Shown one piece after another: positions 1 through 10,973 of a stretch of 64,000 nt of DNA; positions within the stretch are counted from its first letter, which is position 1, and the number at the start of each line of letters is the position of its first letter. The notes below the pieces were generated by a model. The model had not been told where the DNA came from. It did not search any database and saw only the letters and a list, made by a program, of their open reading frames with translations. The translations under genes and the position numbers were made by a program. This stretch comes from Plantago major (lineage: Eukaryota > Streptophyta > Magnoliopsida > Lamiales > Plantaginaceae). Location: NCBI GenBank assembly GCA_026545765.1, contig CM048844.1, positions 66,544,035 to 66,608,034 of the forward strand, written 5' to 3'.

Positions 1-5
1 ACCAT

Positions 6-290
6 GGGGTTATAAGGTCAATACTTGATCGGTAAGACGGATTTTGCTTGATCTAAAGTGTCAGGCAAGCCCAAGTGCCCAGGAGATCATGTCCAGTTGC
101 ATGGTATGGGGTTATAAGGTCTATACTTGATCGGTAAGGTATAGAATTGGTGTCCGGGAGATCATGTCCAAGTGTCGGGTATGGGGTTATAAGGTATATA
201 CTTGGTCGGTAAGGTGTAGACCTCCACGTGCCTTTGTGGGGTTATAAGGTTTAGACCCGGTGCCCGGGTAAGTAAGGGGTTATAAGGTCT
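6..290 (+). repeat. Spacer subrepeats with ggggttataaggt motif (5 copies)
   Basis: The motif ggggttataaggt starts at about 6, 108, 183, 238 and 276, each followed by a variable arm that often reads as a variant of atacttgatcggtaag. The spacing shrinks from about 100 to about 40 bp. The same set recurs from 35289. Such arrays are typical of rDNA spacers and may act as enhancers or duplicated promoters, but function is inference. Confidence 0.8.
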
Positions 291-296
291 TATGTA

Positions 297-853
297 TACC
301 ATTGTATAACGGTGTGCATCGACCGTCGTCCGAGGTATTTAACGTGTCCGATCTCGGTTAACGACCCTTGTCCCAGAAGAAGATGAGAAACGACTTAGGC
401 GTAAGCATAATCAAAGCCTAAATGGATCATCCACGTGACTTAAGGTTAAGTCACGGTGTACTTATCTTCGAAAGGTGGCTTATTATGTATACAATTGAAT
501 AACGGTGCGCATCCGAGGTAGGTAACGTGGCCGATGTCCCTTCCGGCAACGCGTCCGATCTCGCTTAACGACCCTTGTCCCAGAAGAAGATGAGAATGCT
601 GATATCACGACTTAGGCATAAGCATAATCAAGCCTACATGGATCGCAAGCAAGCCGGTGTCACGAAGAGACGTGAAACGCCACCAAAAATATCATCCACG
701 CGACTTAAGGTTAAGTCACGGTGTACTTATCTTCGAAAGGTGGCTTATTATGTATAGAATGCTGATATCACGACGTAGGCGTAAGCATAATCGCACCTAC
801 ATGGATCGCAAGCGGATCCAGAGTCACGAAGAGACGTGAAACGACACCAAAAT
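297..853 (+). repeat. Spacer direct subrepeats of about 100-200 bp
   Basis: A block beginning aacgacccttgtcccagaag occurs at 360 and 567 and continues to the clause containing cttaaggttaagtcacggtg. A second overlapping motif (gctgatatcacgac...gagacgtgaaacg) occurs at 592-695 and 756-853. The short ORFs here arise from these repeats and are not genes. The block is repeated in unit 2 from about 35643. Confidence 0.75.
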
Positions 854-965
854 TATACTTCGGGATTTTTCGGGAATTTTTCATTATTTTGCCCTATTTT
901 ATTTTAATTTTTTATGTATTATTGCATTTTTTATGAAAAATAATAATTAAATAATTTTTCGGGCC
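850..965. other. AT-rich tract in rDNA spacer
   Basis: Strongly AT-biased segment with runs of T and A, bounded by cgggatttttcggg and tttttcgggcc. It contrasts with the flanking GC-balanced spacer. It is a candidate DNA-unwinding or nucleosome-poor element, but no specific motif was identified. Confidence 0.6.
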
Positions 966-1148
966 AAAAAAATAAATTCCGACTCCAGAAACTGATTCTC
1001 GGGCCCGAAATATGGTTCCATACAAATTTTCGTTCAAAACGGATGTGTGGAAGTGCGTATATGAGAGTAGTGTGCTCCTCGGCCATTTTGATGTCTACTC
1101 CCGTCACTTAAGGTTTGGAACTTTTGACTACTATGAGGAGGGGCAACT

Positions 1149-1530
1149 CAAGGAGTTGCGACCAGTAACTCGATGGCGCTGCACCGCACATCATGTGTCC
1201 AGATCGGCACGCCTGCACGCAGAATCCCCCTTTGTGCGCCATTTGGGCACATCTGCGTGCCAAATCGGGAGGGAAGGGATGACTCTTGGGAGTTAGCACC
1301 CGAACTTGAGATGGCTCGCACCGACAAAGATGTGTCGGTACATGCACCGTCTGTGGTGCCCGTAATCCCGCTTTGTGCCGCTTATGCGTGCCGGAATCTG
1401 TTTGGGGGTTGCCTTTTCGAAAATTCTTGGTTTCTACCATGATTTTCATGTGCAAAGATGGGTTTCAAGGGGAATGAGGGCTTCAAAGGTCAGTTTGGGG
1501 GTTGCCTAAGGTGTACCAAACATGGGGATT
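1149..1530 (+). repeat. Spacer block duplicated upstream in the spacer
   Basis: Contains cacgcagaatccccctttgtgcgccat, the clause ttttcgaaaattcttgg and caaggggaatgag. A diverged copy lies just upstream of the subrepeat array (34985-35283 in the unit 2 spacer). Thus each full spacer has this block on both sides of its short repeats, a typical product of unequal exchange. Confidence 0.7.
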
Positions 1531-2387
1531 TTGGGTGCAAACGACAATTTCCCCCCTTTGCCTAAGATTTCATCGTCGGAAACAATGATGTTGGTAGTTG
1601 CCAGTGCATATTTGCTTTGATGTACCTGGGAGGGACACCACGGGTGATGTACTCCTTGCACCCTCATATGTTGGGTGCTTGCTTAAGATCTGCCTAGGAG
1701 TCTCGGTAAGGTGCTTGGCAATGTGTTGCTTCTACTAGAGCATCAAGGTGCCCGGTGATGTTATCTTGCTCGGTAATGCGCTTGGTGGTGTAATCTGTCC
1801 CTCGGTAAGGTTCTTGGTGATTTGTTCTTCTCGTACTTGACTGGGAATCAGCCGGTGTTCATGTTGGGGTGTTCAGTTTGCGAGTGCTTTTCTCTCGTGG
1901 GCTAGATTTACCTTGACATGCATGCCTTGATTTTCCAGGTATGGTGCATGAGTGGTGCTTGGTGTGTTAGGGCAAGTTGGTTCCCTGTTCGTGCAGCGAC
2001 AATTTGGCCTTCTCACCTCTTCATTGGTTTGGCCAAGTGCTCTTGGTCTCGGTTGGGTTTTCTGTGTTGCATACCTTGGTGATGGCATCTGTCCCGACAT
2101 TAATGAATTAAGATCAGCTTATTGCTGCTCCCATAATGGGTTGAGGCACGAGGTGGATCCGGAAAGCAACCGGTGTGCCTCCACTTTCTAGTGCATATGC
2201 ACTTTTGATTGTTGGAACATGCCGAATTGCTCGAGCTCTTGGGTGCAGAATACTACATGGATATGTGGTCTCATGGCTGCTATTTGTCCCTTCGGCGTTT
2301 TTACGCTCTATTCGCATGACGTCCGGGTTGGTAATGGCTGGAGCCCTGTGGCACCATCCTTGCTTACTTGGTGTCAATGAGGAATGC

Positions 2388-3353
2388 TACCTGGTTGATC
2401 CCGCTGTAGTCATATGCTTGTCTCAAAGATTAAGCCATGCATGTGTAAGTATGAACTAATTCGCATCGTGAAACCGCGAATGGCTCATTAAATCGATTAT
2501 AGTTTGTTTGATGGTACCGCTACTCGGATAACCGTAGTAATTCTAGTGCTAATACGCAACAAACCCCGACTTCGAAGCGATGCATTTATTAGATAAAAGG
2601 TCGACACGGGCTCGCCTGCTGCTTCGATGATTCATGATAAGTCAACGGATCGCAAGGCCTTCGTGCGGCGATGCATCATTCAAATTTCGCCTATCAACTT
2701 TCGATGGTAGGATAATGACCTACTATGGTGGTGACGGGTGACGGAGAATTATGGTTCGATTAGGAGAGGAGCACGGGAAACGGCTACCACATCCAAGGGA
2801 GGCAAGCGCAAATTACCCAATCGACACGGGAGGTAGTGACAATAAATAACAATACCGGGCCCTACGAGTCTAGTAATTGGAATGAGTACAATCTAAATCC
2901 CTTAACGAGGATCCACTGGAGGGCAAGTCCGGTGCCAGCAGCTGTAATTCCAGCCCAATAGCATATATTTAAGTTGTTGCGTTAAAAAGCTCGTAGTTGG
3001 ACTTTGGGTTGGGTCGACCGGTCCGCCTATGGTGTGCATCGTCGCCTCGTCCTTCTGTTGGCGATGCGCCCTGGCCTTAATCGGGTCATTCCTCCAAAGA
3101 TCGCTACTTTGAAGAAATTAGAGTGCTCAAAGCAAGCCTACGCTCTGGATACATTAGCATGGGATAACATCATAGGATTTCAGTGCTATTACGTTGGCCT
3201 TCGGATCGGAGTAATGATTAACAGGATCGGGGGCATTCGTATTTCATAGTCGAGGTGAAATTCTTGGACTTATGAAAGACGAACAATCGCGAAAAGCATT
3301 TGCCAAGGATGTTTTCAATAATCAAGAACGAAAGTTGGGGCTCAAGACGATCG

Positions 3354-3390
<37 letters not shown>

Positions 3391-3458
3391 TGTGGATCGG
3401 CGGATGTTGCTTTTAGGACTCCTCCGCACCTTATGAGAAATCAAAGTCTTTGGGTTCC

Positions 3459-3511
<53 letters not shown>

Positions 3512-4058
3512 AGGAGTGGAGCTGCGGCTTAATTTGACTCAACACGGGAAACTTACCAGTCCGGACATAGTAAGGATTGATGATCGAGAGCTCTTTCTTG
3601 ATTCTATGGGTGGTGGTGCATGGCCGTTCTTAGTTGGTGGAGCGATTTGTCCGGTTAATTCGATAACTAACGAGACCTCACCGCTAACTAGCTATGCGGA
3701 GGTATCCTCCGCGGCGAGCTTCTTAGAGGGACTACGGCCTTTTAGGCGCGGAAGTTTGAGGCAATAACAGTCCGTGATGCCCTTAGATGTTCTGGGCCGC
3801 ACGCCATGTTGATGTATTCAATGAGTCTATAGCCTTGGCCGACAGGCCCGGTAATCTTTGAAATTACATCGTGATGGGATAGATCATTGCAATTGTTGGT
3901 CTTGAACAAGGAATTCCTAGTAAGCGGAGTCATCACCACGCTGATCGCGTCTGCGTCTTTGTACACACCGCCTCCGCTCCTACCGTTGAATGGTCCGGTG
4001 AAGTGTTCAGATCGCGGCGACGTATGCGGTTCTGCCCATGACGTCGCGAGAAGTCCAC

Positions 4059-4089
<31 letters not shown>

Positions 4090-4128
4090 AATAAAGTTTC
4101 CGTAGGGTGAACTGCGGAAGGATTATTG
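2388..4128 (+). rRNA. 18S rRNA, unit 1 (plant type, degenerate sequence)
   Basis: Small-subunit rRNA of the 45S transcript. The universal 5' end tacctggttgatc starts it, and gcggaaggattattg, a variant of the usual ...ggatcattg, ends it. Landmarks in order: atatgcttgtctcaaag, gtttgtttgatggtac (plant form), gtgccagcagc, cttaaaggaattgacgg, ttgtacacaccgcc. The length is about 1.74 kb against roughly 1.8 kb in plants. Missing bases cluster at CAG, CTG and CCG sites; for example the normally invariant cctgccagtagtc is altered at 2399-2412 and the 530-loop cagccgcggtaat has lost several bases near 2940. If these are real the gene is a pseudogene. The pattern looks more like base-calling error. Confidence 0.93.
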
Positions 4129-4328
4129 TCGATATCTAAAACTAGACCTGTGGACACGCGTGTTTAACATGAACGTTGCCTCGTTGGGCTGGAGCAATCC
4201 ACTCTTCGTGACACCGTGCTCGGTGCTTGCACTTGGTGGCAAGCGCCAAGGAAAACAAAATGGAAGCGTTGCCCCGTGACTCCGCTCGCGGTGTGGTTTT
4301 GGGGATGTGATGTATCTTGAAAGTCAAA
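4129..4328 (+). other. ITS1, unit 1
   Basis: Internal transcribed spacer between 18S and 5.8S. It holds most of the angiosperm-conserved ITS1 element (ggcaagcgccaaggaa at about 4231). Compared with unit 2 it is missing bases just before that element. Confidence 0.85.
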
Positions 4329-4484
4329 ACGACTCTCGCAACGGATATCTCGGCTCTCGTGATCGATGAAGAACGTAGCAAAATGCGATACTTTGTGTGA
4401 ATTGTAGAATCCGTGAACCATCGAGTCTTTGAACGCAAGTTGCGCCGACGCCGGGCCGAGGGCACGCCTGCTCGGGCATCACGC
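4329..4484 (+). rRNA. 5.8S rRNA, unit 1
   Basis: Starts at acgactctcgcaacgg and contains gatgaagaacgtagc, gcgatact and tcgagtctttgaacgcaagtt, all diagnostic for plant 5.8S. It ends near gggcatcac. The span is about 156 bp against roughly 160 in plants, with small losses. It pairs with the 5' end of 25S in the ribosome. Confidence 0.92.
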
Positions 4485-4660
4485 ATCGCGTCGTCCCTAC
4501 ACCAATTTGGTGCGGCGGATAATGGCATCCCGTTAGCTCGGTTTGCCCAAAAGCGATCCTCATCGACGGATGTCACAACCAAGGTGGTTGAAAGATCATT
4601 GGTGCCGTTGTGCTTCACTCCGTCGCATGCGGGCATCGTTACAAAACAATGGTGCTAACG
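4485..4660 (+). other. ITS2, unit 1
   Basis: Spacer between 5.8S and 25S, containing gatcctcatcgacggatgtcac and ggttgaaagatcattgg. It is shorter than many plant ITS2 sequences; part of the shortfall is small deletions relative to unit 2. Confidence 0.85.
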
Positions 4661-4961
4661 CGCCTCGACCAACCCTGTGTCGACGGGACTACCCACGAGT
4701 TTAAGCATATCAATAAGCGGTGGAGAAGAAACTTACAAGGATTCCCTAGTAACGGCGAGCGAACCCGAATAGCCCAACTTGAGAATCGGCGGCCACGCCA
4801 CGCCGTCAGAATCTGGAGAAGCGTCCTCGGCGGACCGGCTCAAGTCCTGGAAAGGGGCGCCGGAGAGGTGAGAGCCCGTCGTGCCGGACCTGTTGCAAAG
4901 ACGAGGCGCTGTCACGTAGTCGGGTTCTTGGGAATGCAGCCAATCGGGCGGTAAATTCCGC

Positions 4962-4993
<32 letters not shown>

Positions 4994-5009
4994 GAACAAG
5001 TACCGCGAT

Positions 5010-5063
<54 letters not shown>

Positions 5064-6692
5064 AGGGAAGCGGATGGGGGCTGGCGCCGGTCGGATGTGG
5101 AACGGTGAAAGCCGTCCGCGATCGACTTCGGGAGTGCCGTCTCCCGATCGTGGCGGATAAAGATGCGCCTCTGGCGTTTCGCAACCGTGCATTCTCCGGT
5201 GTTGGCTCGTGAGCTCCCATTCGACACGTCTTGAAACACGGACCAAGGAGTCCGACATGTGCGAGTCATTGGGTGAGTAAACCCGTAAGGCGAAGGAAGC
5301 CGATCGGCGCGATCCCCTCGAGGGTGCGGCGTCGACCGACCTTGATCTTCCGAGAAGGGTTCGAGGAGCATACTGCCGGACCCGAAAGATGGTGAACTAA
5401 ACTCGAAGGGCGAAGCCAGAGGAAACTCTGGTGGAGGCCCGCAGCGATACCGACGTGCAAATCGCTCGTTCGACTTGGGTATAGGGCGAAAGACTAATCG
5501 AACCGTCTAGTAGCCGGTTCCTCCAAGTTTCCTCAGGGATAGCCGGAGCTCGAAAAGTAGTTCTATCGGGTAAAGCTAATGATTAGAGGCATCGGGATGC
5601 AACGCCTCGCCCTTTTCTCAAACTTTAAATAGGTAGGACGGCGTGGTTGCTTTGTTGAACCTCGCCAAGGAATCGAGAGCTCAAGTGGGCCATTGTTGGT
5701 AAGCGGCGATGCGGGATGAACCGGAAGTCGGGTTACTGATTTCAACACGCGCTAACCTAGATCCCACAAAGGGTGTTGGTCGATTAAGACAGGCAGACGG
5801 TGGTCATGGAAGTCGAAATCCGCTAAGGAGTGTGTAACAACTCACCGCCGAATCAACTAGCCCCGAAATGGATGGCGCCAAGCGCGTGACGATACCCGCC
5901 GGGGCAAGAGCCAGCCCCGATGAGTAGGAGGGCGCGGTCACTACAAAACCTTAGGTGTGAGCCCGGAGCGAAGGCGGATCTTGGTGGTAGTAGCAAATAT
6001 TCAAATGAGAACTTTGAAGGTCAAGAGGGGAAAGGTTCCATGTGAACGGCACTTGCATGGGTTAGTCGATCCTAAGGTCGGGGAACCCGACAGAAGTGCG
6101 TTTCGTGCAACCGAAGGGAATCGGGTTAAAATTCTGAACCGAGACGCAGCGGCGATTGCAACGTTAGGGAGTCCGGAGACGTCGGCGAGGGCCTCGAGAA
6201 GAGATATCTTTTACGCTTAACCGCCACTCGGAATCGACTTCGGAGGTAGGGTCCAGCGGATGGAAGAGCACCGACGTCGCATGGTGTCCGGTGCGCCCTT
6301 TTGAAAATCCAGAGGACCGAGTTCCGCTTCCGCTCGCATTTCATAACCGCATCAGGTCTCCAAGGTGAACGACCGTCGATGGAACTATGTAGGCAAGGGA
6401 AGTCGGCAAATGGATCCAGAACCGGAAAAGGATTGGCTCGAGGGTCGGGCACGGGGTCCCAGTCGAACTCGTCCGTTTGATCGCCGAAGCCGCTTCATGG
6501 CGAGAGCGGGTTGCCACGCGGCCGAGGCGGATCGAATGGCTTCTTCGGAGCCTTCTCAAGGCGTCAAGCAGCCACTTCGAATCGGTACGGACAAGGAATC
6601 CATCGCTTAATTAAAACAAAGCATTGCGATGGTCGCGGATGCTAACGCAATGTGATTTCGCGATGCTCAATGTCAAAGTGAAGAAATTCAAC

Positions 6693-6765
<73 letters not shown>

Positions 6766-6837
6766 TGTGCATGAATGGATTAACGAGATTCCCACTGTCC
6801 CTGTCTACTATCCAGCGAAACCACAGCCAAGGGAACG
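4661..6837 (+). rRNA. 25S rRNA, 3'-truncated, unit 1
   Basis: Large-subunit rRNA. It begins before the conserved gagtttaagcatatcaataagcgg and continues through the universally conserved ctatgactctcttaaggtagcc (about 6720) and ttcccactgtccctgtctactatccagcg. It stops at ccaagggaacg, where normal 25S continues with ggcttgg. About 2.18 kb of an expected 3.4 kb remains. The 3' third, including the rest of the peptidyl-transferase centre and the sarcin-ricin loop, is replaced by copia sequence, so no functional 25S can come from this unit. Many CAG/CTG-site lesions are also present. Confidence 0.93.
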
Positions 6838-8064
6838 ACTTCAAAGTTTACCAAATGGATGGTAAAAGTGCATTTCTGAATGGTGAACTCACTGAGGAAG
6901 TCTATGTTCATTAACCACCAGGATTTGAAGTTCCCTCAGAAGGCAAAATGGTTTATAAGCTTCAGAAAGTGCTATATGGACTAAAACAAGCTCCAAGAGC
7001 ATGGTATGATACTTTAGACAAATACTTGCTGGGTAGTGGATTCAAAAAGGGAGAAGTTGATAAAACTCTCTTTACATTGAACCATGAAGGGAAACTTCTC
7101 TTAGTTCAAGTTTATGTAGATGACATAATATTTGGATCTAAGGACAAACTACTTTGTGAAGACTTTGCTGAACTCATTTAAAGTAAATTTGAGATGAGCA
7201 TGATGGGAGAATTAAATTACTTCCTAGGGGTTACAAGTCAAGAAACTCGACAATGGAATATTCATTAGTTAAACAAAGTATGCCAAGGACATGCTCAATA
7301 AGTTTAATCTAAAGCCTTCTGACAAGAACGCTACGATACCTATGAGCATTGGAACCAAGATGACCTATACTGAATCCGACAAGAATGTTGAAGAACACAA
7401 GTATAGGAAAATAATTGGGTCACTATTGTATCTCACTGCAAGCAGACCGCATATCCAATATGCAATTGGAGTGTGTGCAATGTTTCAGACAAATCCAATT
7501 CAAACGTACTACAACACTGCCTTGAAGATATTGAGGTATGTGGAAGGTACAGTAGATGTTGGATTGTGGTATCCAAAGGAGAGTGGATTGAGTTTGGCTA
7601 GATATTCTGATGCCGACTATGCTGGATCAATGCTTGATAGAAAGAGTACTTCAGGAACTTGTCAATTCCTTGGAGCTCGTTTGATATCATGGTTCAGCAA
7701 GAAACAAAACTCAATTGCCACCTCAACCACAGAAGCAAAGTATATTGCCGCTGGATGTTGTACATAAAAAATTTTATGGATTCAACAACTCAGAGACTAC
7801 GGACTCAATGAAGAGAAAACTCCCATTTTCTGTGACAATACAAGTGCCGTTTCTATTACTTAGAATCCTAAGTTTCATGCAAGAACCAGGTACATTGATG
7901 TCAGACACCACTTCATCAGAGACCATGTCGAAAAAGGCAATATAGAGATACTCAAGATTGGCACATAAGACCAACTTGCTGATATCTTTACTAAGCCTCT
8001 GCAAGAGAGTAGATTTCTAAGTCTAAGACATAGTCTCGGACTAATGGAACTACCAAGGTGCTAA
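6838..8064 (+). pseudogene. Element A pol remnant: RT C-terminal half and RNase H (unit 1)
   Basis: The reading begins in the RT clause FKVYQMD and carries [10 protein letters not shown] and the catalytic YVDD at 7113-7124. RNase H follows, with SDADYAGSMLDRKSTSG and ATSTTEAKYIAAGC. Copia polymerase-RNase H normally copies element RNA into cDNA. It is disabled here by absence of everything upstream, a TAA in the clause before PPGFEV (about 6913), a stop after FAELI (7181), a frame break to 7291, and stops near 7767, 7863 and 7969. The final codons LMELPRC end at 8064. Confidence 0.9.
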
Positions 8065-8945
8065 TATTGGTCTCTGAGACGGGAACTCATTGAACCAATA
8101 AAAGAGGAATAAAGGTTTCTGAAAAGAAATGCAAAAAGAAAATGAGAGTAATTTCTGAGACGGGTACTCAGAAAGTTGCTACTTCAGAAAGATACTTGAA
8201 ACGGGTATTCAAATATCTAAGGCATTGAAGAAAAGGCTACTTAGAAAGATCTCTGAAATGGGTATTCAGAAACCATGAGACATCTAAGTCAGGGGGGACA
8301 CAAAAGAAGAATAGTTTGACCTTAATGACAATTCCTTTCAGAAGTCAGATATTCTTTGTTGAAAATTTCCTTTCCTGTGAAATATTTCAACCAAGTACTG
8401 GACGATCATTTAATGATTTCTGAATCCAGTTTTGTCTACTAGTTAGGTTTCTGAGAAGTTGAAAGATACTTCAGCGAGTTGAGACAAATTCAATTAATGG
8501 GCAAAATTACAGGTGTTGATTGATATCATTAGTAAGAGAATCAATCTCAACCCTTCAGTAGAAACGCTTGTAATTTAACGACCGAGATGCGTCCACAAAA
8601 GCTCAATCGCACAAAAACCAAGTGACTGACCCCACTAGCATTTAATGCTAAACCGCTTTTTTCATCACGCTTGTGCAGAATTGCGAGATATAAACGTATA
8701 GAATTCATCTATATCAAATGTACTTGCCTTGCTATATAAACGAGGTTTTGGCAATTTGAATTACTTTTTCCTAAACCTACATTTCAATTTACACCAAGAA
8801 TAGTATTATTTCTCTCTAAATCTCTCTACAAATTCTATTCAAAACCTTCTGAAAATCTGCAAAAAGTATTTCTACAAAGAAATTCTTTCTATTTTCGACC
8901 CAACTCCCTTTCATCTTTTCCCAATCGTACTATTATAAAAGAGAG
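8065..8945 (+). promoter_or_regulatory. Element A pol-ORF3 spacer with putative TATA promoter (unit 1)
   Basis: An 881-bp gap with no ORF, rich in short echoes of tctgagacggg(t)actcag. Close to its end are a TATA box gctatataaac (8732-8741) and a C/T-rich leader (tttctctctaaatctctctac), with ATG of ORF3 about 210 bp downstream. Element B has a TATA at the equivalent place, supporting separate transcription of ORF3. Promoter activity is inferred. Confidence 0.55.
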
Positions 8946-10259
8946 ATGGAACCCAAAAGAGCTTCTACTCAGAAGACTCAAGAAACCATATATGTTACTG
9001 CTGAAAAGCAAATTGAAATTAAAAATCGAAGAGTCACTGGTGATTTTGATTTCAAGATGTGGAACAAAAACTCGAAAGTACTCTGGGGAGGAGTACTTGT
9101 CGACGAGTATGTGATTAATGGTTCAAAACATCCACGTGATGTGAGGCGAGGACTACCTCTACTTGAAAAGGTAGGGATTAAAGAATTCTGCTCTGCACAA
9201 CCTTCTTATCCCTCACTCATAGATGTACTAGAATTTTATAACAACTCGAAGATAATAGATGAAGACACAGAAAATGTGTCTATAGAATCTAAGGTTAAAG
9301 AAAAGGTGATTAAACTAAACCTTAAATCCTTCTGTGAATTCTTTTGCCTTCCCACAAATGGCACTGAATTCATCCCTGACACCTCCGTCCAAACTCCTGA
9401 AGCATTTTACTTGGAGCACATCAATGCAGATGATACAACAGCTCCTGATTACTTCAACAACCACGATGTCAAAAGAAAACATCTGGCAGAACCTTGGGAT
9501 ACAATTACATTAATCCTTCACAGATGTCTTGACTGCAATGTTGGAGGAGTAGACAAAGTAAACATGGAACGTTGGTGAACTAATAAACAAGCACAAGGCT
9601 GTGCCTAGTAAAAGAAAGGCATTCGAAGTTTCTGAGGGTCCAACTCTTAAGAAGCCAAGAACCTCCAGAAAGAAAAAGGCTACTAAGAAAGTGGAAGAAC
9701 ATGCTAAGAGAAAAGATTTTGAAGAGACAGAATCAGATGAAGACATCAAAGTCAATGCATCCTTAGCACGGGGTACCAAAAATTCCAAAGCCTGGTCTGA
9801 ATAAGAAGCCAGCATCTTCTACTTTACCCCCAGCATCTCTTTTATTGAGAAAGACACAATGGAAAAACATCCAACCCCTCCAGAAAGTGCAAACCCTGCA
9901 GAAATGCAAGAGGTTCCAAAGGAAGAAGCTCTGATCAAGGAAGACACGTTTACTCAACATCACGACCATCTAAGTGATGTTGTCGATATGTTGAATGCAT
10001 TTCAAGAATTTACAGAGCTACCAGCATGTGTCACTGTTGAAGAAAACCCTACAAACAAGCAGGTTCCCTAACTCTCTTCAAAGAGGAGTCTTTCTAATGT
10101 TGCGACCAAGAAAGACACCCAGGGGATGGCAACCGAGACATTGTCTCTCGAAGGGCCCAAAGTGCTAGAAATTTCAAACAAGAAAAAGTCACTCAGCAAC
10201 AAAACCAAGACGTGGAACCCACTTGAGTACCTGATACTAATCAGTCTGATGCAAATCAG

Positions 10260-10339
10260 GTTACTGTATGGTTCAAATAATTACTTGATTTTCTGTGTCA
10301 CTTATTTTGTTCTAACAAAGTAATTTGTTCTTTGTTTAG
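10260..10339 (+). other. Putative intron in A ORF3 (unit 1), 80 bp
   Basis: Donor caaatcag|gttact and acceptor tttgtttag|GCTGAT, with a branch-like ttctaac 30 bp upstream of the acceptor and a U-rich 3' end. The ORF hits a stop inside it and resumes immediately after it in phase 0. The donor is non-optimal (GTTACT). Confidence 0.55.
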
Positions 10340-10627
10340 GCTGATCTTGAAAGTAAGGAAGGACAAGAAGCAGAAATGCTTTTAGAGAAGGAGAACACCA
10401 CTTCTCCAATCATTCAAGAATCTGAGTCTGTTATACAGGTAGACCAAGATTCACAAGTGATCTCTCAGAAATCTTCCTCTAAGCATTTCATTAACCCTTT
10501 CTTGTATTTCTTGAAGGCTCAAACTGAGAAGAAAGATGAAGCGGCTGAAAACCTAAAGGCTTCAAAGGACACACCAGAAACCGCGCAGGTCTCTGAAAAA
10601 CATGTTTCTGAACCTCTAGTGAACGAG

Positions 10628-10702
10628 GTAGAAAACTCAAAAACTATTGTGTGTAGAATCCTTCTTAATCTTTCTAAGTGTACTAACACTTCTATTTCTC
10701 AG
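10628..10702 (+). other. Putative intron in A ORF3 (unit 1), 75 bp
   Basis: Donor aacgag|gtagaa, a perfect branch consensus tactaac about 22 bp upstream of the acceptor, and acceptor tctatttctcag|GATCAG. It is phase 0 and 75 bp long (25 codons) with no in-frame stop, so it can be retained or removed without a frame change. Confidence 0.6.
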
Positions 10703-10822
10703 GATCAGAAAGAAAAGGAAGTTGAAGAGGAGAAAAATCTCAAGTCTCCTAAGTCAACTGAAATATCTGAGGCACGGACTGCCTCTCCCAACAAGACTTC
10801 TAAACTTGTTGTTGCAACACAG

Positions 10823-10903
10823 GTAACAACAAGTCTTGTACTTCAAAAACCTCAGATATCCACTGAATTACTGGGACTAAAAACTAATTATGTCCCTCTA
10901 CAG
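10823..10903 (+). other. Putative intron in A ORF3 (unit 1), 81 bp
   Basis: Donor acacag|gtaaca, branch-like aaactaat, acceptor tgtccctctacag|GTTCTT. Phase 0 and 81 bp (27 codons), without in-frame stop. In unit 2 the donor context is changed to acacaa|gtaaca. Confidence 0.55.
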
Positions 10904-10968
10904 GTTCTTTCTGATACGCCTACTCCTCCGAGTCCTTCAATCTATGATGTTTACTATTTCGATGGGCA

Positions 10969-10973
10969 GTATC
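10969..10973 (+). repeat. Target-site duplication GTATC, left (element B, unit 1)
   Basis: GTATC lies immediately before the TGTTAG start of the 5' LTR and again immediately after the ACA end of the 3' LTR (25844-25848). Five bp is the usual copia integrase stagger. Confidence 0.9.

Larger units (their letters stand above)
1..2387 (+). other. rDNA intergenic spacer / 5' ETS, unit 1 (3' part)
   Basis: Non-coding spacer directly upstream of the 18S start. It contains short subrepeats at its 5' end, an AT-rich tract near 0.85-0.96 kb and a GT-rich stretch (about 1.55-2.38 kb) running into 18S, as expected for a 5' external transcribed spacer. The remaining upstream part of a spacer corresponds to 34621-35283. 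Short ORFs on both strands have no codon or family signal. The Pol I start site cannot be fixed: no perfect plant TATA-plus-G-run motif was seen. Confidence 0.85.
8946..10973 (+). pseudogene. Element A ORF3, N-terminal part (unit 1), with 221-bp deletion
   Basis: Extra ORF downstream of pol, in the position of the SIRE 'env-like' ORF. The start MEPKRAST aligns with MAPKK in element B. Shared clauses are DVLEFYNNSKI, GGVDKVNMERW and, downstream, basic and acidic low-complexity segments with a lysine-rich patch (KKPRTSRKKKATKK). No signal peptide or transmembrane segment is evident in this part, which argues against a classical envelope. Unit 1 lacks 221 bp after MERW (position 9575). Further stops occur near 9804 and 10071. 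Putative introns are listed separately. The frame is cut at 10973 by insertion of element B. Function unknown. Confidence 0.75.

Noticed and set aside
1012..2459. ORFs of 75-115 aa in the spacer
   Set aside because: They lie in rDNA spacer/5' ETS, one runs into 18S, and they are not conserved in frame in unit 2.
3004..3249. ORF over 18S helix region
   Set aside because: It is wholly inside the 18S gene.
4142..6610. Several ORFs of 80-212 aa antisense or sense to ITS/25S
   Set aside because: They overlap rRNA genes and disappear or change between units. They are GC-driven open frames, not genes.
6720..6750. R2 or group I intron insertion at cttaaggtagcc
   Set aside because: The conserved target is uninterrupted in both units. 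The foreign sequence starts about 100 bp downstream and is copia, not R2 or an intron.
2388..6837. Functional rRNA operon
   Set aside because: 25S lacks its 3' third in both units, and 18S/5.8S have many altered invariant positions. These are annotated as rRNA by homology only.
9763..9969. Small minus-strand ORF rich in F/W
   Set aside because: It is complementary to K/E-rich ORF3 coding sequence and has no independent support.
10126..10323. Hydrophobic C-terminal stretch (LYGSN..YLIFCVTYFVL) as a transmembrane anchor for an env-like protein
   Set aside because: The hydrophobic residues fall inside the putative 80-bp intron and are in a different frame from the flanking ORF3 exons.
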